From: Paenibacillus sp. yr247 | Lineage (GTDB): Bacteria > Bacillota > Bacilli > Paenibacillales > NBRC-103111 | Direction of reading: 5' to 3' | NCBI RefSeq assembly: GCF_900103825.1 | Contig: NZ_FNIF01000001.1 | Location: 248,001-312,000, forward strand | Length of the DNA: 64,000 nt | In this document: in pieces, positions 53,112 to 61,952 of the stretch | How positions within the stretch are numbered: the stretch's first letter is position 1 | Layout: each line of letters opens with the position of its first letter | Made by a program: the position numbers and the translations under genes | Notes under the pieces: generated by a model | Told to the model about the DNA's origin: nothing | Seen by the model: the letters and a program-made list of their open reading frames with translations, nothing else | Databases searched by the model: none

Positions 53112-54019
53112 AGTATTACTTATATGTTTTGGCAGGCGCCTGCAGCTTTGGACTGTTGTCCACGTTTGTAAAAAAAGCGTACGAGTCTGGTTTCCATGTT
53201 GGTGATGTTGTTGGCAGCCAAAATCTATTTGGCGTTTTGATGATGTGGATATTAGTCCTCGTTACGTCAAAATCGGCAAGAGGCAATAGCTCTACGACAA
53301 CGAAATATAGAGTGTCCCCGCGACAAGCATTGACGTTAATGGCTGTTGGTACAACGTCGGGATTAACCGGCATACTTTATTACGCGGCCTTACAGTATAT
53401 TTCTGCTTCTTTTGCTATTATCCTATTATTTCAATTTACATGGATGGGCATCTTACTGGAGGCCATTATGGAGCGTAAACTTCCCGCTAAAGATAAATTA
53501 ATCTCACTTTTCATTTTGTTTGTTGGGATAATAATGGCAAGTGGTTATTTAAAGGGGGGGCACGAGACTCCTTCTTGGCTAGGGATTATCCTTGGGCTGT
53601 TATCTGCCCTTACTTACGCATTATTCATTGCGTTCAGCGGCAAAGTTTCAAGCGACGTCGCGCCAATAACACGCAGTGCTATCATGCAATCCGGATCCTT
53701 AATTCTGGTTATGTTGGTGTTTCCGCCCCATTTTCTTTTTAATGGATCCCTCCATGAGGAATTGCTGCCTTGGGCGCTGCTTCTTGCCTTTTTCGGCGTC
53801 GTCATTCCACCGTTATTTTTCGCCATTGGCGTACCCCGGATTGGCGGAGGGATGGCAACAATCATGAGTGCTGCTGAATTGCCCACAGCGGTAATTATGT
53901 CCTTTGTTGTGCTAAACGAATCCGTGAATGGGTTACAATGGTTGGGTATTATCGTCACGATGTTCGGTATTGCGCTGCCTGAGTTGATGAAGCGAAGTAA
54001 GCGGCTGCTCTTAAATTGA
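53108..54019 (+). CDS. EamA-family (DMT) transporter
   Basis: A 303-residue inner-membrane protein with ten hydrophobic segments arranged as two EamA repeats; the second ends with [33 protein letters not shown]. The family exports metabolites or amino acids. Overlap with the alcohol dehydrogenase gene suggests the two act together, for example export of a reduced product, but that is inference. Confidence 0.88.
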   Translation: MKYYLYVLAGACSFGLLSTFVKKAYESGFHVGDVVGSQNLFGVLMMWILVLVTSKSARGNSSTTTKYRVSPRQALTLMAVGTTSGLTGILYYAALQYISASFAIILLFQFTWMGILLEAIMERKLPAKDKLISLFILFVGIIMASGYLKGGHETPSWLGIILGLLSALTYALFIAFSGKVSSDVAPITRSAIMQSGSLILVMLVFPPHFLFNGSLHEELLPWALLLAFFGVVIPPLFFAIGVPRIGGGMATIMSAAELPTAVIMSFVVLNESVNGLQWLGIIVTMFGIALPELMKRSKRLLLN

Positions 54020-54022
54020 GAT

Positions 54023-54067
54023 AAGGTGAACTCTGAATCGTTAAGATTTGGTGTTCACCTTTTTTTA
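54023..54067 (+). terminator. Terminator after the EamA gene
   Basis: AAGGTGAAC and GTTCACCTT arms followed by seven T residues. Confidence 0.88.
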
Positions 54068-54132
54068 TGCAAATGTTTACTTGAAAAAGTTTGAAAAGTT
54101 CATAGTTCTTCTAGATTATTCAGTTTTGATCG

Positions 54133-54219
54133 GAGTGGAGACCGAGAAAGCTTATTGATGTCTCCGGCGGCTCCAAAGCAAACGGTGGCGCGGCCATCCA
54201 GTGGACGGAAACCGGTGGC
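54133..54219 (+). pseudogene. Fragment of a ricin-type beta-trefoil lectin domain
   Basis: A short frame reads RKLIDVSGGSKANGGAAIQW followed by TETGG and a stop. This is the sugar-binding repeat pattern of RicinB-like (CBM13) domains (LDVxGGSxANGxxxxxW). There is no start, no rest of the enzyme and a stop where the repeat should go on with NQQW. It is probably a scar of a lost carbohydrate-active gene. Confidence 0.6.
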
Positions 54220-54333
54220 TAAAACCAGTAACGGCGAAATTGCTTAGACTCTTTGAAATATGGAAATCTTTGTGTAAGACTGATAAACTTGAAGAGTTCA
54301 CATAAATAATGAGTAGGGGACAGGAGGTCACAA

Positions 54334-55092
54334 GTGCCATTCTTAAAACGAGTTGCTTTAGATTGGTCCCAGTTGTCACAAGCGGATAAAGAACAATTTC
54401 CATATAACATACCAACAATTCAATCTTTCGATGAATATAAATTTGAATCAAACGTTACATTTTTTATAGGTAATAATGGCTCAGGTAAGTCAACGTTTCT
54501 CGAGGCAATTGGTGTATCCTGCGGATTTAGTCTTGTGGGTGGTAAGGATTTAACGATTACGAAAGAAAAAGATGACCTGTCTTTATCGAATATCATGCAG
54601 TTGTCTTGGTTACCTAAGATTAATAACGGATTCTTTTTTCGGGCGGAGACATTTGATACGTTTGCGGGATATATCGATGAATTAGCGAAAGAACCCTATG
54701 TCGGGCATTCCGCTTATGCACCCTATGGGGGTAAATCATTGAATCAGCAGTCGCATGGACAAGCCTTTTTGACTTTTTTCCAAAACAGATTAGATAGGAA
54801 GGGCTTGTATCTATTAGACGAGCCGGAGTCGGCTTTATCTCCGCAAAACCAATTGGCGTTCCTGAGAATTATTTGGGAATTAGAACAGTCCAATCAAGCG
54901 CAATTTATTATTGCAACGCATTCTCCAATCCTAATGGCTTACCCAAACGCGCGGATTCTGCAATTTTCGGAATCAACGATCGATCCAATCGCTTATGAAG
55001 AGACGGATCATTTTAATTTGACGAGGGATTTTTTGAATCATAGAGAGCGGTATTTTCAGACTCTGTTTGAGGAAGATGAGCGTGATATCTAA
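54334..55092 (+). CDS. AAA family ATPase (COG3910-like)
   Basis: A 252-residue ABC/SMC-type ATPase. Walker A is FFIGNNGSGKSTFLEAI, a signature-like block is LNQQSHGQAFLTFF, Walker B is LYLLDEPESALSP, and the switch His lies in IIATHSPILMAYPNARIL. No membrane partner or nuclease domain is seen, so it is a stand-alone ATPase of unknown role. The start is GTG with AGGAGGT upstream. Confidence 0.85.
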   Translation: MPFLKRVALDWSQLSQADKEQFPYNIPTIQSFDEYKFESNVTFFIGNNGSGKSTFLEAIGVSCGFSLVGGKDLTITKEKDDLSLSNIMQLSWLPKINNGFFFRAETFDTFAGYIDELAKEPYVGHSAYAPYGGKSLNQQSHGQAFLTFFQNRLDRKGLYLLDEPESALSPQNQLAFLRIIWELEQSNQAQFIIATHSPILMAYPNARILQFSESTIDPIAYEETDHFNLTRDFLNHRERYFQTLFEEDERDI

Positions 55093-55309
55093 GCTTACTT
55101 TAGACTGATGATGCAATATCAATATCCGTTAAGTCATACGTACTTGCGAAAGTGTTTGGGTGCTGACCTTGCTAGCAAGCAGCGTCATGCCTACATTTCC
55201 ATCGTTACCGCTATCGCTAACCGAAGAAACGGAAAAGATACGCCTTAGACTTCGTTGCAAAATGAGTCATTATAAAACCATTTTCGTACAAAAAAGATAT
55301 AAATGAACT

Positions 55310-55337
55310 AAAAATAAAAAGAGGCCTTGAAGGCCCC
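55310..55337 (-). terminator. Terminator of the minus-strand gene at 55350
   Basis: On the minus strand GGGGCCTT and AAGGCCTC form a short GC-rich stem followed by TTTTTATTTTT. Confidence 0.75.
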
Positions 55338-55349
55338 TACATCCATCCA

Positions 55350-55724
55350 TTACACATGAGCTAATTGTTTAAGCTCAAGCTTTACCGTCGTTAAATACGT
55401 GAGTTCCGGTGCTGCGAAAAAGTCAGCCAATCGCCGTAGTCTCATATAGATCGTACGTAAAATAACAGAATCCATTTCAGTTATCATACTTCGGTTTGCA
55501 ACAAAATCTTGTAGGCTCACCTTGATGAGATAATCGCTATCTTTTAGATCGGTTACGGTTTGTTTAGTTGGATGGTCATTGTAATTGACTACGTATTTCG
55601 TTTGTTGGAGTGCATTTTGAAACAACTCAACGCAAGTTCTCGTTATTTGTACTTGCTTCTTTACCCCCAAAGAATCGGTTACAGTAAGCAATTGATTTTT
55701 GGCATCTAGTGAATTCTTTTTCAA
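55350..55724 (-). CDS. Hypothetical protein, probably 5' incomplete as called
   Basis: The TTG-started frame gives 124 residues with no recognised family; it is mixed helical/strand with ELKQL near the end. The TTG has no ribosome site. The same frame stays open upstream to about 55841 and there reads like real protein (EKIHLIENGCINPQDAIII). The only good ribosome site (AAAGGATG region) leads to an ATG at 55848 in another phase. Joining the two needs a one-base shift at a run of six A. The true product is probably about 160 residues. Confidence 0.5.
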   Translation of the reverse strand: MKKNSLDAKNQLLTVTDSLGVKKQVQITRTCVELFQNALQQTKYVVNYNDHPTKQTVTDLKDSDYLIKVSLQDFVANRSMITEMDSVILRTIYMRLRRLADFFAAPELTYLTTVKLELKQLAHV

Positions 55725-55848
55725 ATAAACAATTTCGTGAGCGTCAATACCCTCTGACAGTAAGCGAATAATGATGGCATCTTGTGGATTGATACATCCG
55801 TTCTCAATTAAATGAATTTTTTCTAGTGTAATAATACGAAATCAGCAT

Positions 55849-56354
55849 CCTTTCAAATGTAAAAAATTGGATTTCTGTAAACTTTCAATCTGCTTTCAGT
55901 AATAAGCAACTATATATCCTATGAGAACCGCGGATCGTTTATGACTATACCCGTTAAAAAAACAATTTTAATAAGGAAGAAGGGGATGCTTGATTTATGC
56001 AGAAGATGGTTGATAAGGAACAACTGCTGCGAATGATTCCTGTATAGGTGGCGGGAATATGTACAGCACGAATGTGAAGTGATCTTTTAATGACGGAGAA
56101 GCTCACAAAAATGGGCTTCTTTTATATTGCGACCTGCTGGGGCGACATTCGTACCGGCTTTTTTGAACATTCGGTTGAATGAAACCGCTGTCGAATCTGG
56201 ACTTACCAGATTTAGGTTAAAACACACCTGAATTGGGCATTTACTAGGAAGGAATAGCCCGAGTACAACTCAGCGATCCTCTTTTATGTATCGACATACT
56301 GCGATTTGTGTGGGATTATGAGAGAAAGTGAGTTGGACAATAGGGGGAGCCATA
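55849..56354. other. Intergenic region with no recognised gene
   Basis: About 500 bases. It holds a 16-codon chance frame at 55996, a weak hairpin (AGAAGC/GCTTCT near 56098-56120) with TTTTATATT after it, and the ribosome site of the SDR gene (GGGGGAG). No other feature is seen. Confidence 0.45.
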
Positions 56355-57197
56355 ATGAGTTTTACACGGCCGACAGCTTTAGTAACCGGCGCATCGAGCG
56401 GATTTGGCTTATTAACGTCGATAGCTCTAGCTCAAAAAGGGTATCAAGTTATAGCGTCAATGCGTGACCTAAGCAAAAGCGAGCGTTTACTCAAGCAAGC
56501 CGAACAAGCAGGCGTCATAACTGCCATCGAAACGATGGCCCTAGATGTAACGATCCAGGAATCGATTGAGCAAGCTGTTTCTGATATCATGAACATGTAT
56601 GGCAGAATCGACGTTCTCATTAACAATGCCGGCTTTGCTGTTGGTGGGTATGTGGAGGATGTGCCGATGGAAGCGTGGAGATCGCAGCTGGAGACGAATG
56701 TATTCGGTGTTATAGCGACAACGAGGGCTGTCCTCCCTCACATGCGCGCCCGTAAATCCGGCTGTATTATCAATGTGAGCAGTGTGAGCGGGTTATCCGC
56801 ATTTCCAGGCTATGCGCCCTATAGCACTTCAAAGTTTGCTATTGAGGGCTTCAGCGAATCGCTTCGCTTGGAGATGATGCCCTTCGGTGTACGTATCGTA
56901 CTTGTGGAGCCGGGTGCCTATCAGACGGAGATCTGGCGTAAAGGTTTTGAGGCGATCCATACTACAGAATCTTCTCCCTATTGGAGTGGGCTCAGCAAAA
57001 TGCTCGACTACTCGAAGAGAGCCTCCGCGACAGCACCTGACCCACAGGAAGTGGCACACAAAATTGCACAGATTGTGGACAGCCCGCGACCAAAACTTCG
57101 TTACCCGCTTGGGCGCGGTGTGAAGATGGGGCTTCGGGCGAGGAGTCTTTTACCATGGAAATGGTATGAAGGCTTGTTGAATCGATTATTGAAATGA
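56355..57197 (+). CDS. Short-chain dehydrogenase/reductase
   Basis: A 280-residue classical SDR. The cofactor motif is TALVTGASSGFG, the NNAG motif is VLINNAGFAVGG, and the catalytic Ser and YxxxK lie in INVSSVSGLSAFPGYAPYSTSK. Absence of acidic residues after the second strand fits NADP use only loosely. ATG 56355 follows GGGGGAG; an in-frame upstream start at 56328 lacks one. Substrate unknown; C-terminal basic segment resembles oxidoreductases acting on hydrophobic alcohols. Confidence 0.9.
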   Translation: MSFTRPTALVTGASSGFGLLTSIALAQKGYQVIASMRDLSKSERLLKQAEQAGVITAIETMALDVTIQESIEQAVSDIMNMYGRIDVLINNAGFAVGGYVEDVPMEAWRSQLETNVFGVIATTRAVLPHMRARKSGCIINVSSVSGLSAFPGYAPYSTSKFAIEGFSESLRLEMMPFGVRIVLVEPGAYQTEIWRKGFEAIHTTESSPYWSGLSKMLDYSKRASATAPDPQEVAHKIAQIVDSPRPKLRYPLGRGVKMGLRARSLLPWKWYEGLLNRLLK

Positions 57198-57238
57198 AGT
57201 GAAAGTAAAAAGTAAGTATAAACCAAGGAGTGAAATGA

Positions 57239-57748
57239 ATGTCTCGCAAGTGGGAAAGAATGGTAAGCAAAAATGCTAAAAAAATAAATAAGGATCGGTC
57301 TAAGCAGGGGATTCCTCCCATTTCATCGGATCCAGATCGAGCGGAAGTATTTAAGGGGCGGAGCATCATACTAGCTTCATTTTTTGTTCTGATTTCCATT
57401 TTACTATTGGTTACTTTAACCAAAACAAGCGGGGACACGATGTATTGGTATACGACTTGCAGCTACTTGGTGGTAGGTTTTTTCATTTATTTTATTCGTC
57501 GTCCTTATTTGAAGGTTAGTAAGACGAGCCTTTCGAAGAGAGGATTAGCCAGAGAGCTGGTATTAAACGCGGATAATATTAAGGAAATCGTCTATACTCC
57601 CGGCCAAGTGGTCATTGACTTGAATGGCAAGTCACCACGCTGGGTTTATACCAAAACGATGAATCGTTTCGATGTAGCTGCCATGGCTGGTAGATTGAAA
57701 AAGTTTGCGGAGCAGAACAAAGTTACTTTTGTAGATAAAACGGTATAA
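57239..57748 (+). CDS. Two-pass membrane protein of unknown function
   Basis: A 169-residue protein. A basic N-terminus (about 40 residues) precedes two membrane segments (about 43-60 and 72-88), then a cytoplasmic domain of about 80 residues with alternating strands (LKVSKTSLSKRGL, IKEIVYTPGQVVIDLNG) that looks like a small PH-like fold. I do not recognise the family. AAGGAG precedes the ATG. Confidence 0.65.
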   Translation: MSRKWERMVSKNAKKINKDRSKQGIPPISSDPDRAEVFKGRSIILASFFVLISILLLVTLTKTSGDTMYWYTTCSYLVVGFFIYFIRRPYLKVSKTSLSKRGLARELVLNADNIKEIVYTPGQVVIDLNGKSPRWVYTKTMNRFDVAAMAGRLKKFAEQNKVTFVDKTV

Positions 57749-57802
57749 GTGTGGGTAGCACCTTTTGCTTGCTTCCTAGAGGTGATGCGGCTCAACTATA
57801 CG

Positions 57803-58001
57803 AATAAGAGTCCCTATCAACTTCTTTTCCCTCGACAAGTAGCGAATACAGTGAGATAAGAGTCCGTAGGGACTCTTATTTGCTATAAATTGAGTTTGGA
57901 AGCGGCCCAGCAAGCCAAATAAGAGTCATTATCAGCTTCTATTTTCGCTAAAAGCAGCAAAAAGGGTGAATAAGAGTCCTCACCAGCCTTTATAACCGCT
58001 A
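57803..58001. repeat. Cluster of four AATAAGAGTC repeats
   Basis: Four direct copies of a 30-33 base unit start at about 57803, 57856, 57918 and 57969. Each begins (A/G)ATAAGAGTC; three continue with a CAACTTC or CAGCTTCTATTTTCGCT-like tail. The second copy instead contains the inverted repeat ATAAGAGTCC/GGACTCTTAT (57856-57879). Spacing is irregular (about 50-62 bases) and spacers differ, so it is not a CRISPR array. It separates convergent genes. Confidence 0.7.
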
Positions 58002-58310
58002 ATCATATTTATCATCATCAATTCTAAGTACATTGTCGATAATCAGCTCAGCTTCAGTCTCGAAATTTAAATGTAGCGGTGCAGGTAAGAGGTCCAGGAT
58101 CTCCTGCGTCATATCCAAGTCAAGCAACTCATCGATGGTTTGAGGTCGTGGGTCTAATCCATAAACCCATTCACGGACCGCGTCGATGAATAAATAAAAG
58201 GAGGATTGGAATTGATCAGCGATAGCTTCCTGCTCATCATTTTGCGATGCTGCCATGGCGTTCCAGTTTCTTAGTGTGGTCATTAAAGCTTGCTCTACAT
58301 TTGGGTTCAT
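57999..58310 (-). CDS. Small acidic protein of unknown function
   Basis: A 103-residue acidic, probably all-helical protein (ALMTTLRNWNAMAASQNDEQ and ELLDLDMTQEILDLL segments). No family is recognised. The ATG is preceded by TAGGAGAA. The 3' end touches the last AATAAGAGTC repeat. Confidence 0.6.
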   Translation of the reverse strand: MNPNVEQALMTTLRNWNAMAASQNDEQEAIADQFQSSFYLFIDAVREWVYGLDPRPQTIDELLDLDMTQEILDLLPAPLHLNFETEAELIIDNVLRIDDDKYD

Positions 58311-58485
58311 TTTATTCTCCTAAGAGGGTCAAAGGTGTTTACTTGTTTCCTAGTATATTAGTCTTACACTGTGGGCGTTAAGATTCTGGTGGCGGAGGTG
58401 TGGAAGGCCATTTCATTCGACTAAGCATGTAACGTCCGCTATTCCCATGTCATTGCAATGGAATACCGTTGGGCATCGATAATTT

Positions 58486-59499
58486 CTATCGTCGCTTCAA
58501 GGCCTGTGTGGACGTTCGAATCAGCAATTCTGAAGGTAGGATCATCTTCCGATTCTCATGTATAACTTCACCTTCAATGCGCTCAATCAGCAGCTGCATA
58601 CCAAGCGAGCCGAATTGATATGCCGGCTGCGAAGCCACGGTCAAGAACGGGTTAATCGCACCTGCCATGCCGAAATCGTCGAAGCAAACAATCGATAGAT
58701 CACCTGGAACCTGCAAGCCGCGCTGTCTCAAGGATTGAATGACACCGACAGCCAACATGTTGTTGGCCGCGAAGATGGCTGTAGGCGGATCTTCATGATG
58801 AAGCAGTGCGTCTAGAGCTGACTCATCTTGAAAGTCACGATAATTTAAATGTACGACTAACGAGTCCTCCACCGATAATCCATTAAGCAAATGTGCCTCG
58901 CGATACCCTGTATAACGCAAGCGAGCCGTAGATACATCCTGTGAACCGTTAATCATGGCGATGCGGCGATGCCCGAGACCAATTAAGTGGTCAACAAGCT
59001 TTCTCGCACCTTCCTTACTGTCCCCGAGTACCATATCTGCCTCAATGCCAGGAATTTCACGGTCTAATACGACAAAGGGAATCTGATGCTTCTGCAGCTG
59101 CTCAAGATTCTCGAGAGAATGATCCCCGGTTGGCGCAAATAACACACCATCCACACGAGCCGATAGAATCATATCGACGTAACCTTTCTCTTTCGCATAA
59201 TCCTCGTCGCTATTTGCAAAAAGCAGCCGATATCCAGAACGCATTGCTGCATCCTCTGCGCCGCGGGCAAGCGTTGTATAGAACGGATTCGTAATATCCG
59301 TAATAAGCAGGGAAAGAATATTCGTCTTTTGAAGTACCAGACTTCGAGCCATTGAGTTCGGAATATAATGGAGATCTTCCATTACTTTTCGCACTCGTTT
59401 ACGCGTTGCTTCACTGATACGGCCTGTGTTATTGATAACCCTTGAAACAGTCATAGCCGAGACACCGGCTTTTTCAGCGATATCATAAATTGTAATCAC
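58486..59499 (-). CDS. LacI-family regulator of the fucose locus
   Basis: A 337-residue repressor. The HTH is TIYDIAEKAGVSAMTVSRVINN followed by the hinge YIPNSMARSL; the sensor domain has the usual LSLLITDITNPFYTTLARG and IVCFDDFGMAG blocks. It is divergent from fucU across 123 bases that hold overlapping promoters and a LacI-type palindrome. GTG start with AAAAGGTGA upstream. Binding of fucose or a fuculose derivative is inferred from position. Confidence 0.9.
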   Translation of the reverse strand: MITIYDIAEKAGVSAMTVSRVINNTGRISEATRKRVRKVMEDLHYIPNSMARSLVLQKTNILSLLITDITNPFYTTLARGAEDAAMRSGYRLLFANSDEDYAKEKGYVDMILSARVDGVLFAPTGDHSLENLEQLQKHQIPFVVLDREIPGIEADMVLGDSKEGARKLVDHLIGLGHRRIAMINGSQDVSTARLRYTGYREAHLLNGLSVEDSLVVHLNYRDFQDESALDALLHHEDPPTAIFAANNMLAVGVIQSLRQRGLQVPGDLSIVCFDDFGMAGAINPFLTVASQPAYQFGSLGMQLLIERIEGEVIHENRKMILPSELLIRTSTQALKRR

Positions 59500-59533
59500 G
59501 TTAAGTCACCTTTTCATCTCATCCTATTCGTCT

Positions 59534-59562
59534 ATTGTATAGAAATTAAGGATTGACAGCAA
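59534..59562 (-). promoter_or_regulatory. Promoter of the LacI regulator gene
   Basis: On the minus strand TTGCTG and TACAAT have 17-base spacing; the -35 shares bases with the -35 of the divergent fucU promoter. Confidence 0.5.
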
Positions 59563-59596
59563 GGCTTAAAGTTGATAATTTTGAGTTATCGATAAC
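59553..59596 (+). promoter_or_regulatory. fucU promoter with LacI-type operator
   Basis: TTGACA at 59553-59558 and a weaker TAATTT at 59576-59581 (17-base spacing) are followed at once by the perfect palindrome GTTATCGATAAC (59585-59596), with the central CG typical of LacI-family operators. A repressor here would block initiation. Confidence 0.65.
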
Positions 59597-59622
59597 ACTC
59601 ATTTTTTGAGGAGGAATTGAAT

Positions 59623-60048
59623 ATGCTAAAAGGAATACCTTCCATTTTGTCACCGGAGCTTTTGAAGGTGCTAATGGAGATGGGACATGGCGATGAAATT
59701 GTTCTAGCTGATGGAAATTTTCCTGCTGCAAGTCATACGAATCGTCTTCTGCGAAGCGATGGACATGGTGTACCGGAATTGTTGAAAGCGGTTTTATCGT
59801 TATTCCCGCTTGATTCTTACAGCAAACAGCCTATAGCTTTAATGGCTGTTGTCCCAGGCGATACGGTGAAGACACCGATATGGGATACATACAAAGATAT
59901 CGTTTGTAAACACACGCCACCTGAAATTGAGTATGTAGAACGATTTGCGTTTTATGAACGAGCGAAGAAAGCCTATGCCATCGTGGCAACGAGTGAAAAA
60001 GCTTTATACGCCAATATTATCTTGAAAAAAGGTGTAATAAGTCCGTGA
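59623..60048 (+). CDS. fucU: L-fucose mutarotase (RbsD/FucU family)
   Basis: A 141-residue enzyme that interconverts L-fucose anomers before isomerisation. The family blocks MGHGDEIVLADGNFPA and, near the end, EKALYANIILKKGVI are present, with His in GHGDE as the likely acid/base. ATG 59623 follows GAGGAGGA by 7 bases; an in-frame TTG lies two codons earlier. First gene of the fuc unit. Confidence 0.93.
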   Translation: MLKGIPSILSPELLKVLMEMGHGDEIVLADGNFPAASHTNRLLRSDGHGVPELLKAVLSLFPLDSYSKQPIALMAVVPGDTVKTPIWDTYKDIVCKHTPPEIEYVERFAFYERAKKAYAIVATSEKALYANIILKKGVISP

Positions 60049-60053
60049 TTTAG

Positions 60054-60065
60054 ATTACCGATAAC
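60054..60065 (+). promoter_or_regulatory. Second LacI-type operator-like site, between fucU and fucI
   Basis: ATTACCGATAAC differs at two positions from the palindrome before fucU (GTTATCGATAAC) and lies 6 bases after the fucU stop. It may allow looping or independent control of fucI. Confidence 0.5.
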
Positions 60066-60131
60066 TCTACAAAAAACGAAGTTTTTCAGCACAATTTGCA
60101 TGAATCCATAAACTGAGGAGGATGAAGAAAA

Positions 60132-61922
60132 ATGACAAACAGTGATTACAGATGGAAGCAAGAGTTCCCGAAGATCGGTATCAGACCAACGATTGACGGT
60201 AGAAGGAAAGGTGTTCGTGAATCGCTTGAAGATCAAACGATGAATATGGCCAAAGCTGTTGCAGCTATGCTTAGCGAAACATTGAGATATCCGAACGGCA
60301 AGCCTGTAGATTGCGTCATTGCTGACACTTGCATCGGAGGGGTTGCTGAGGCTGCGGCGGCAGCAGATAAATTCACAAAAACCGGCGTAGGCTTATCTAT
60401 CACTGTTACCCCTTGCTGGTGCTACGGGACGGAAACGATGGATATGGACCCATCCACACCGAAGGCGATTTGGGGCTTTAACGGTACGGAGCGTCCAGGC
60501 GCGGTATACTTGGCCGCTGTCTTATCCGGTCATGCACAGAAGGGTATTCCCGCCTTCGGTATTTATGGCAAAGACGTACAGGATGCAGGTACAACCGATA
60601 TTCCGCAGGACGTTCAGGAGAAGCTGATTCGTTTCGCTAAGGCGGGACTTGCTGCTGCATATATGAAAGGTAAATCGTACCTGGCCATTGGCTCAGTCTC
60701 CATGGGGATTGCCGGTTCAATCGTGAATGAGGAGCTGTTCCAGAATTACCTAGGCATGCGCAACGAATATGTCGATATGTCCGAATTAGTTCGTCGAATT
60801 GATGAAGAGATTTTCGATCCGGAAGAGTACCAATTGGCGCTGGACTGGGTAAAAGAAAATTGTACAGAAGGACCGGATAAAAATCCTTCTGAAATTCAAA
60901 CGACGCGTGAAAAGAAAGATAAAGATTGGGAAACTGTTGTGAAAATGTCCTTGATTGTAAGGGACTTAATGATAGGAAATCCGCGTCTGGCCGATCTTGG
61001 GTTTGGCGAAGAAGCGCTAGGACATCATTCAATTCTTTCCGGGTTCCAAGGACAGCGTCATTGGACGGATCACTTCCCGAACGGAGACTTCATGGAAGCC
61101 ATCCTGAATACTTCCTTCGACTGGAACGGCAAGCGCGCACCTTATTTGGTCGCAACAGAGAACGATAGCCTGAACGGCGTAGCGATGTTATTTGGTAATC
61201 TGCTTACGAATACGGCGCAAATTTTTGCCGATGTAAGAACGTACTGGAGTCCTGATGCCGTGAAACGCGTAACCGGGCACATCTTGAGCGGCGCAGCTAA
61301 AGACGGCATTCTTCACTTAATCAACTCCGGTCCGGCAGCACTGGACGGCACGGGCGAACAAACCCTTAACGGAAAACCGGCAATGAAACCTTATTGGGAA
61401 ATCACGGATGAAGAAGTGAGCAAATGTTTGAAGGCTACCTCCTGGCGTCCTGCTTCCGTTGAATATTTCCGCGGTGGCGGCTATTCCACCGATTTCCTTA
61501 CGAAGGGCGGAATGCCGGTCACGATGTCACGCATCAACTTGGTGAAGGGCTTAGGCCCCGTGCTTCAATTGGCAGAAGGCTACTCCGTTGATCTGCCTGA
61601 CAATGTTCATCAACAACTAGATGATCGCACAGATTCGACTTGGCCGACGACTTGGTTTGCTCCTATTTTGACAGGTGAAGGCTCATTTACGGATGTTTAT
61701 TCGGTTATGGATAATTGGGGATCTAATCATGGATCGATCAGCTATGGTCACATCGGTGCTGATTTAATCACTTTGGCAGCCATTCTAAGAATTCCTGTTT
61801 CCATGCATAACGTTGCGAAAGAGCACATTTTCCGTCCTCGCGTTTGGAGTAATTTCGGAACTTCGGATCCAGAAGGCGCTGATTTCAGAGCTTGCAACAG
61901 CTTCGGCCCCTTATATAAATAA
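60132..61922 (+). CDS. fucI: L-fucose isomerase
   Basis: A 596-residue manganese-dependent ketol isomerase converting L-fucose to L-fuculose. [19 protein letters not shown] at the N-terminus, the [13 protein letters not shown] block and the metal-binding Glu/Asp region around [16 protein letters not shown] are family-specific, and length matches E. coli FucI (about 591). GAGGAGG lies before the ATG. It may also accept D-arabinose. Confidence 0.95.
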   Translation: MTNSDYRWKQEFPKIGIRPTIDGRRKGVRESLEDQTMNMAKAVAAMLSETLRYPNGKPVDCVIADTCIGGVAEAAAAADKFTKTGVGLSITVTPCWCYGTETMDMDPSTPKAIWGFNGTERPGAVYLAAVLSGHAQKGIPAFGIYGKDVQDAGTTDIPQDVQEKLIRFAKAGLAAAYMKGKSYLAIGSVSMGIAGSIVNEELFQNYLGMRNEYVDMSELVRRIDEEIFDPEEYQLALDWVKENCTEGPDKNPSEIQTTREKKDKDWETVVKMSLIVRDLMIGNPRLADLGFGEEALGHHSILSGFQGQRHWTDHFPNGDFMEAILNTSFDWNGKRAPYLVATENDSLNGVAMLFGNLLTNTAQIFADVRTYWSPDAVKRVTGHILSGAAKDGILHLINSGPAALDGTGEQTLNGKPAMKPYWEITDEEVSKCLKATSWRPASVEYFRGGGYSTDFLTKGGMPVTMSRINLVKGLGPVLQLAEGYSVDLPDNVHQQLDDRTDSTWPTTWFAPILTGEGSFTDVYSVMDNWGSNHGSISYGHIGADLITLAAILRIPVSMHNVAKEHIFRPRVWSNFGTSDPEGADFRACNSFGPLYK

Positions 61923-61952
61923 TTAGGAATTGCACGAATTGAGGTGACATCT

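Noticed and set aside
55110..55250. 47-codon frame starting near 55124 (MMQYQYPLSHTY)
   Set aside because: No ribosome site, no family likeness and too short to separate from chance in an intergenic region.
57803..58001. CRISPR array
   Set aside because: Only four imperfect repeats with variable tails and irregular spacing, and no cas gene in the window.
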